Below are positions 58,571-64,000 of a DNA stretch of 64,000 nt, piece after piece. Every line of letters begins with the position of its first letter. The stretch's first letter is position 1. The DNA is from Fluviicola sp. (lineage in GTDB: Bacteria; Bacteroidota; Bacteroidia; Flavobacteriales_D; Crocinitomicaceae): NCBI GenBank assembly GCA_029866325.1, contig JARWZO010000019.1, positions 434,001-498,000 on the forward strand. The letters run 5' to 3'. Both the position numbers and the translations under genes were made by a program. The notes under the pieces were generated by a model. It ran no database searches, was not told the origin of the DNA, and was given only the letters and a program-made list of their open reading frames with translations.

Positions 58571-60804
58571 TTGGTTTGTTTTCGCTGCTTTCCTGGGGAA
58601 GCATTGCTCAAAATGAATTGGGGAAATACCTCGAATTTGCCGATCAACAATACCAAAAAGGCGATTACATCTATGCCTTGACGTATTACGAAAAGGCGAT
58701 GGAAATCGATTCCAATTCGGTGAGCATTCTCTGGAAATATGCCGAAACCCTGCGTGCTTACAAAGATTACCGCAAAGCTTCTTATTACTACGAAAAAGTC
58801 TACAACAAGGAAGAAGCGGCCATTTATCCGTATAGCCTCTTGTATTGGGCGTTGATGGAAAAACAAAACGGAAATTACGCTCAGGCAATCGAGTTGTTTA
58901 AACGTGCCAAAAAGAAATACGCTAAAGACAAAAAGGACTATACATACCTCAAAACCAAGCGCGAACTGGAATCGTGTTTGTGGGCACAGTCGGCTTTAAA
59001 AGATACGTTTGAGATCAACACGCTCACTCTTCCCGAAGGATTAAACACTGTCAACTCCGAGTTCGGTCACGGGTTTGTTGATTCTCTGTTTCTTTTTTCT
59101 TCGCTTCGGGCCGATTCAGTGGGTGGAAATCAGGAAATCTACGACCCAAGTTACACCAATCAATTGTATACCTTTCCAATTCACGATTCTACTACTGTTT
59201 CATTGCAAGCCGAACGGATTCTAGCGCTTTCGCAAGCAGGATTTCACGCCGGAAACGGCACATTCAGTCTCGATGGAAAACGCTTTTATTTCAGCCAGTG
59301 TACAGGCGACGAAATGCAATTCAACTGCCGTATAGCCGTTTCTCGATACAGTAACGGTAAATGGTCGAAACCCGAATTATTGGGTGAGATCATCAACGAA
59401 CCGAATGCCAATACCACGATGCCATCCATTGCGCTGTTTGAAAAAGAAGAAGTGTTGTTTTTTGCTTCCAATAAAGAAGACGGAAAAGGCGGGATGGATT
59501 TGTATTTCTCTACGATTAAAAACGATGGAAATCAATTTGGGAAAGTACGCGCTGTTCCCAAAGTCAATACCATTGACAATGAACTGGCACCTTGGTACGA
59601 TTCAAAGGAACAGAAACTCTACTTCGCTTCGTCGTGGTGGGACGGTTTCGGTGGTTACGATGTTCATTTTTCACCGATGATCAACGGTAGTTTTGCCGAA
59701 GTGGTCAATGTAGGACTTCCGTTCAACAGTCCGGCAAATGATTTGTATTACTTTGAAAAAGGCGATTCTATATTTGTTTCCAGTAACCGTTTGGGCGTGG
59801 AATATGCAAAAAACCCAACTTGTTGCAGCGACATTTTCGCTTATGCACCGCCTGTTGTCATTATTCCGGAAACCAAGCGTGAAACACTCATCGACCTCAA
59901 CAAACGATTGCCGGTGACACTGTATTTTCATAACGACGTTCCCAACCCGCGCTCGCATGAGCCAACAACCAAAGTCAACTATACCGACAGCTATACCGAT
60001 TATACCGCAATGCTTCCCGAATACAAAAAGGAATACTCTAAAGGACTGTCGGGTGATCGTGTGACGGAAGCAGAAGAAGACATCGAAAGTTTTTTTACCG
60101 AGTACGTGGATCAGGGTGTCAAAGACTTGTCGCTTTTCAAAACGCTGTTGCTCGAAGAATTGCAAAAAGGATTCCGCATCCGGATCAGCGTGCGTGGTTT
60201 TGCAAGTCCGTTGGCAAAAACCGAATACAATGTCAATCTTACCAAGCGACGAATTGCTTCATTGGTAAATCATTTGCGTATTTGCGACAACGGTGCTTTT
60301 GCTCCGTATCTGGATGGAACGGCACTCAACGGCGGTATGCTGGAAGTAGTGGGTGTGCCTTTCGGGGAATACACCGCTGACCAAATCACCAGTGACAATC
60401 CGAATGACTTGAAAAACTCGGTTTTCTCACGAGCAGCTGCCCGCGAACGGAAGATCGAAATTCAAAGTGTCAGTTACCTTGACACCGATAGCTTGTTCTT
60501 TTTAGTGGATGTTGAACCAACTTCCATTGTTTTGGGAAAAATCAGTACGACTGCTTCGCTGAATAAGACATTTTCGGTTTACAACACCAGTGAAAATCCG
60601 TTGACAATCCAAAAAATTGAGGTGCGCGATTCATTGTTCACAGCACGTTTTAATCCGCTGATTGGTGTTTCTAAACGATGCGAGATTACCATTTCTCCGG
60701 CAAAGCCTCTTCCGGTTGGTATTTTTTCATTGCCAATGGATTTGTATTTCGAAGGATTTGAAAAGCCGATTCGGGTGATGATTCTCGGCGAAGGAACTAA
60801 TTAG
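58552..60804 (+). CDS. TPR-PD40-OmpA family protein (PorE-like arrangement)
   Basis: 750 residues. Signal peptide MSRLYLIGLFSLLSWGSIAQ. TPR-like helices at ~25-140 (YQKGDYIYALTYYEKAMEID, YRKASYYYEKVYNKEEAA). WD40/PD40-like beta-propeller at ~180-440 (GNGTFSLDGKRFYFSQCTGD, MPSIALFEKEEVLFFASNKEDGKGGMDLYF). OmpA-like peptidoglycan-binding segment at ~530-640 (IRISVRGFASPLAKTEYNVNLTKRRIASLVNHL). An extra Ig-like beta domain closes it (SLNKTFSVYNTSENPLTIQKIEV). Such proteins anchor a PorP partner to peptidoglycan. It overlaps the PorP-like gene. Confidence 0.9.
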   Translation: MSRLYLIGLFSLLSWGSIAQNELGKYLEFADQQYQKGDYIYALTYYEKAMEIDSNSVSILWKYAETLRAYKDYRKASYYYEKVYNKEEAAIYPYSLLYWALMEKQNGNYAQAIELFKRAKKKYAKDKKDYTYLKTKRELESCLWAQSALKDTFEINTLTLPEGLNTVNSEFGHGFVDSLFLFSSLRADSVGGNQEIYDPSYTNQLYTFPIHDSTTVSLQAERILALSQAGFHAGNGTFSLDGKRFYFSQCTGDEMQFNCRIAVSRYSNGKWSKPELLGEIINEPNANTTMPSIALFEKEEVLFFASNKEDGKGGMDLYFSTIKNDGNQFGKVRAVPKVNTIDNELAPWYDSKEQKLYFASSWWDGFGGYDVHFSPMINGSFAEVVNVGLPFNSPANDLYYFEKGDSIFVSSNRLGVEYAKNPTCCSDIFAYAPPVVIIPETKRETLIDLNKRLPVTLYFHNDVPNPRSHEPTTKVNYTDSYTDYTAMLPEYKKEYSKGLSGDRVTEAEEDIESFFTEYVDQGVKDLSLFKTLLLEELQKGFRIRISVRGFASPLAKTEYNVNLTKRRIASLVNHLRICDNGAFAPYLDGTALNGGMLEVVGVPFGEYTADQITSDNPNDLKNSVFSRAAARERKIEIQSVSYLDTDSLFFLVDVEPTSIVLGKISTTASLNKTFSVYNTSENPLTIQKIEVRDSLFTARFNPLIGVSKRCEITISPAKPLPVGIFSLPMDLYFEGFEKPIRVMILGEGTN

Positions 60805-60808
60805 ATCA

Positions 60809-60878
60809 CAGATTGGCAGATTACAGATTGCAGATTGACAGACTGCATCTAATCTGCAATCTGCCAATCTGTAATCTG
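60809..60878. terminator. CAGATT-repeat hairpin between convergent genes
   Basis: CAGATTGGCAGATTACAGATTGCAGATT pairs with AATCTGCAATCTGCCAATCTGTAATCTG in several registers, because both arms are built from 7-8 base CAGATT units in different order. It begins 4 bases after the OmpA-like stop and ends 6 bases before the stop of the next gene. It may act as terminator for both; there is no T tract. Confidence 0.6.
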
Positions 60879-60884
60879 ACCCAT

Positions 60885-63800
60885 CTAGATATTCTCCAAA
60901 TCCACCTGGCGCATGCCGCCAAAGAACTTCACTATCTTTTCTCCTACACCGGGCACTTCCACGTGAATGATATAAACGCCGCTCGAAATAGGGATTCCTT
61001 TGTTGTTTTTTAAATCCCAATCGATTGATGTGACTTGATTGTCCTTTTTAAACGTTCTGATCAACTTACCACTCACATTGTAAATGGTCACCGTACATTG
61101 ATCCGGAAGATTCGTGATTTTCACCCGATTGTCCAAACGCGAACGCTCGTATTCTGAAAACGCATAATACGGGTTCGGAACCACATTGATGATGTCTAAC
61201 ACACTTGTCAGTTCTTCCTGACTTCCGGTGGTGGTCTTGATATCGTCCATGCTCCAGCCGTACATCGGTTTTCCGCCGTTTAAGTTCGTTGCAACACGAT
61301 TTTTGTATTCGCGGTTCACATGTACATTGATCGTTACATCGGTTTCACGCAAATCATGCCCAGGGCTCAAAATCGGATTGGCAATCCACATCAAACTTTC
61401 AAACAAATCACCGTAAGATGCTGTTGTAGCCGTTGTGTATTGATCGTAAACCCAATCATTCACTCCGTCGTAATAAGGGGCAGGTGTGAAAAAAGAGCCG
61501 TTACCAACTTCGGTTCCGTAAACATAAATCGGATGTTGCCCGCCCATCACAGGTATTCCGTTGTTGTCAACGATCGTTTCAGTCGGATTCCATTTCATAT
61601 CGGCTCCGTTTTCACCACCCAGAAACGAATTTTCACCAAATGCCAAGTGCAAGCGCGCTCCGGTTTCCAAATCAATGGCATAGCCGGGGAACCAACTCAT
61701 CCCCATTGTTTGGGTTACTTCGCTGGCGTTGTATCCCGGATCACCTGATTTACGCCCTGCCTTATCTACCGATGGCGATTTCCGCAATTCCCCCGGTTTA
61801 CCTCCACCAACATTCAGGTTTGGATCGCGGCCTAATTCTACCACCACGCAGCGTGTCCATTTTGACGGATCATTGCTAATGACCAATTTGATGCTTGGTA
61901 AGAACGAAATACTGGCTCTTGCCCGCGATCCTGAATAAGAAGCAAAACTACTCGGATACGCCAACGGCATAAAATCACATTGGTAACCCGTTACACGATG
62001 TGGTGCTATTCCACCACCCAACAATTTGCTGTACTGCTCTTTCGGATCTTTTCCAACCTCGTCGGTATAACAGCACGGATTCAAATAATCCGGTGGCAAA
62101 GGATCACATTCCGTAGCTTGATCCGGTGAATACGTTCCTGTTCTGATCCAATTGGTCGGAAACAACGCTGCATCGTCTTGAACGAATCGCAACCAACGTT
62201 TCGACGAATCGGAAAATTCATACGAAGATGAAATGGGTTCTGTATAACGTGCGGCCTCATTACCACCACCCCCACTAGCAAAATAATATTGTTTCTGGTA
62301 AATCTGTACCGAAATTCCCCATTTTGGGATCAGTTGCTCGTTGTCCATCTCAATGGTGGTTTCAGAACTCACCATATCAATCAAGTTCCCACCCTTTTGG
62401 TCGTAGCGGTAAATCACCCAACTTGCCGTGTCAATATTAGAATAATCAAGGAATTTGCACTGGAAATATCCTCCGGCCAAATTCAGCGGATCGATTACTT
62501 TGATGTTGATCGGACCGCCGCCATAATCGTATTCAGGATCTTCCATGTAACCGGTAGAAACAATTTCATTTTCGGATGCCGCTGTTAGTCGCAAGGCATT
62601 GTTTCCGTTTCCGAAACCGTCGAGTCGTGTAATGCGCGGTGTTTGACCATAAGTTGCCGATTGAATTGTTCCACCCCATTCCGGTGAAGGATTGTGAGGC
62701 ACAGCTACTGCCGCCAACAAAGGTGTTCCATCAACATTGATGCGCGAACGCAGGTACGGTTTTTTCTGACCGTCGAGTTTTGTGGCATCATTCGGGTCGT
62801 AAACCTTGTAGTTGTTGTAACCGTAGGCTACTGCGAGGTAATAATAGTTTTTATGATTCACAAGGGTTCGTGAGCCGCTGGCAAATAAGTCTTCGGTGAT
62901 GCGGAAGGTATGTTTGATTCCTTCATCTGAACCGTCCACTTTTTCAACCGGAATAGAAAAGCCTAACTCCTCGTCGAATTCAAAATTAACCAAACGACCT
63001 ACTCCGTTTTTCACATCACATTGGGCTACTAAACGCGCTTTGGTTTCGTCTTCCAAATCGGTCACCGAAACTTCGTCGTTTAGCAATTGAAAGATCTGAT
63101 ATCCTTCAAAGCGGTAAAAACGGTCGGTATAACTCGGATCGATATTGATTTTATCCTCTTCAATGTAATCTTCGGGTGTTTGTTGGTAATTGTTTGACGT
63201 TCCTTTCGGATTGTCTAACATCAAAATCAATTCATTGTTCAATTCCTGAATAGTCAACACCGGTGCATGAGGAGGTTCCGTAATTCGAAAACAGTTGTCA
63301 AACAATGCCTGAGCTTTGGTATCAGCAGTTTTTAATGCTTCAACGGAAGCGAAAAGACTTCCTTCGTTGCTGCGGGCAAACACGATTCCTACAGTAATGT
63401 TGTTCACTGCTCCCGGACGCAATGTAAACGGTCCTGCGGATTGCACAAAACGTCGATCACCGGGTTGTGTACTAGCACCATTGTCTCCGGTCGGATCAAC
63501 TTCCGACCAGTCAAAATTAGCTCCCGGATCTGCACCTTGCGTTCCCCAAGCAAACGGATCGGAATCAGCCGGGAACATATAATTTGCAGGCGTAGCAAGT
63601 GCCCCTGGCGAGGAAGCAATTCCTGTACCTCCATACACCATTTCATCGCCAAAACGCCACAATCCTTGCATGTAATTGTAGTATTGCAACGCACTTTCAG
63701 GATCTGATTGCGCAACGGGGCCATTTCCTGTGTAGTAAACAAACCGGCGCATCCCGAAACGTTCGTTGTCCACAATGCTATCTCCGTAACCGATTCCCAA

Positions 63801-64000
63801 TCCCGGATAAACGATACCACCGGCAGCAATAGCCGTTTGGGTTCGCAATGACGAATCACCTGTGGTAATCAACGGATTGTCGATTCCGTCAGGATCTTGG
63901 TATGGTCCTTCAAAAAAGTCGATTCCGATAGCAGGCGGATTTTCTCCATAGCCAATTCTACCTGATTGTGTTTCATCGTTTAAGTCACCGTTGTAAACAT
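60885..64000 (-). CDS. Very large T9SS cargo protein, N-terminus beyond window
   Basis: The frame is open to the right window edge; the ORF-track start at 63872 is an internal TTG, and upstream codons read YNGDLNDETQSGRIGYGEN without stop. At least 1037 residues. Repeated beta-rich segments contain metal-binding-like acidic loops (EDYIEEDKINIDPSYTDRFY, DPNDATKLDGQKKPY). The C-terminus IINVVPNPYYAFSEYERSRLDNRVKITNLP to GVYIIHVEVPGVGEKIVKFFGG is a type A-like T9SS sorting domain. I recall large Bacteroidota surface proteins with this ending, without known function. It is convergent with the PorP/OmpA-like pair. Confidence 0.85.
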   Translation of the reverse strand, partial: VYNGDLNDETQSGRIGYGENPPAIGIDFFEGPYQDPDGIDNPLITTGDSSLRTQTAIAAGGIVYPGLGIGYGDSIVDNERFGMRRFVYYTGNGPVAQSDPESALQYYNYMQGLWRFGDEMVYGGTGIASSPGALATPANYMFPADSDPFAWGTQGADPGANFDWSEVDPTGDNGASTQPGDRRFVQSAGPFTLRPGAVNNITVGIVFARSNEGSLFASVEALKTADTKAQALFDNCFRITEPPHAPVLTIQELNNELILMLDNPKGTSNNYQQTPEDYIEEDKINIDPSYTDRFYRFEGYQIFQLLNDEVSVTDLEDETKARLVAQCDVKNGVGRLVNFEFDEELGFSIPVEKVDGSDEGIKHTFRITEDLFASGSRTLVNHKNYYYLAVAYGYNNYKVYDPNDATKLDGQKKPYLRSRINVDGTPLLAAVAVPHNPSPEWGGTIQSATYGQTPRITRLDGFGNGNNALRLTAASENEIVSTGYMEDPEYDYGGGPINIKVIDPLNLAGGYFQCKFLDYSNIDTASWVIYRYDQKGGNLIDMVSSETTIEMDNEQLIPKWGISVQIYQKQYYFASGGGGNEAARYTEPISSSYEFSDSSKRWLRFVQDDAALFPTNWIRTGTYSPDQATECDPLPPDYLNPCCYTDEVGKDPKEQYSKLLGGGIAPHRVTGYQCDFMPLAYPSSFASYSGSRARASISFLPSIKLVISNDPSKWTRCVVVELGRDPNLNVGGGKPGELRKSPSVDKAGRKSGDPGYNASEVTQTMGMSWFPGYAIDLETGARLHLAFGENSFLGGENGADMKWNPTETIVDNNGIPVMGGQHPIYVYGTEVGNGSFFTPAPYYDGVNDWVYDQYTTATTASYGDLFESLMWIANPILSPGHDLRETDVTINVHVNREYKNRVATNLNGGKPMYGWSMDDIKTTTGSQEELTSVLDIINVVPNPYYAFSEYERSRLDNRVKITNLPDQCTVTIYNVSGKLIRTFKKDNQVTSIDWDLKNNKGIPISSGVYIIHVEVPGVGEKIVKFFGGMRQVDLENI

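Overview
The window reads as an ordinary chromosomal stretch of a Bacteroidota bacterium, most likely Flavobacteriales and perhaps close to the Crocinitomicaceae/Fluviicola group. The taxonomic guess is inference. It rests on type IX secretion (T9SS) C-terminal sorting domains of both A and B type, a PorP/SprF-like protein followed by a PD40/OmpA protein, a GWxTD protein, a MutS2 homologue without Smr domain, and -7 boxes of the Bacteroidota form TAnnTTTG. No rRNA, prophage, CRISPR array or transposase gene was seen. One tRNA (Ser, anticodon TGA) lies near the left edge.

Layout. 0.1-4.5 kb: a cut-off gene, tRNA-Ser, a GWxTD protein, a family 2 glycosyltransferase, aroQ and xerD. 4.5-8.3 kb: an ECF sigma operon (small repeat lipoprotein, sigma factor, large membrane-anchored protein ending in an outer-membrane barrel) and an HTH regulator. 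8.3-11.2 kb: a repeat-rich T9SS cargo protein with a small exported partner. 11.3-17.5 kb: rimO, a lipoprotein, lgt, trhO and a TMTC-like GT-C/TPR protein. 17.5-19.6 kb: a second, paralogous sigma/barrel module. 20.3-27.6 kb: an exported protein of unknown role, dnaB, a thioesterase with its TetR regulator, exodeoxyribonuclease III and MutS2. 27.6-32.9 kb: HxlR/DoxX pair, a POT-like transporter, and the tgt-lptF/G-DUF481 operon. 32.9-41.2 kb: a glycosyltransferase with a third sigma factor, an acyl-CoA synthetase, an amidohydrolase, a polytopic membrane protein and an SDR. 41.3-46 kb: a MazF-type toxin-antitoxin pair, a CxxCH lipoprotein and two tandem UspA proteins. 46-52.7 kb: purL, rsmG, a stand-alone T9SS type B domain protein, a VanW-glycosyltransferase fusion and an AraC regulator. 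52.7-57.1 kb: small exported proteins, an orphan membrane-fusion protein and an orphan histidine kinase with the remnant of a second kinase. 57.5-64 kb: PorP-like and OmpA-like genes convergent with a very large T9SS cargo protein cut by the window end.

The most interesting material is of two kinds. First, two paralogous modules pair an ECF sigma factor with one polypeptide that appears to have a cytoplasmic N-terminus, a single inner-membrane helix, a long low-complexity periplasmic tether and a C-terminal outer-membrane barrel. This could be a one-piece envelope sensor spanning both membranes. Second, the intergenic DNA carries several dispersed non-coding elements: a 231-bp highly folded repeat in two copies of about 96% identity; a roughly 160-bp MITE-like element with GAGCCTGTTTAAA termini in two diverged copies, one of which supplies the stop codon of a uspA gene; a roughly 110-120 bp element with CACAGAT termini plus an 18-bp palindrome in two copies; and a set of short CGGGA-N4-TCCCG hairpins.

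Start codons were moved from the ORF-track position to an internal Met where family length or context supported it; these cases are stated. All functional calls rest on sequence motifs read by eye, without database searches.
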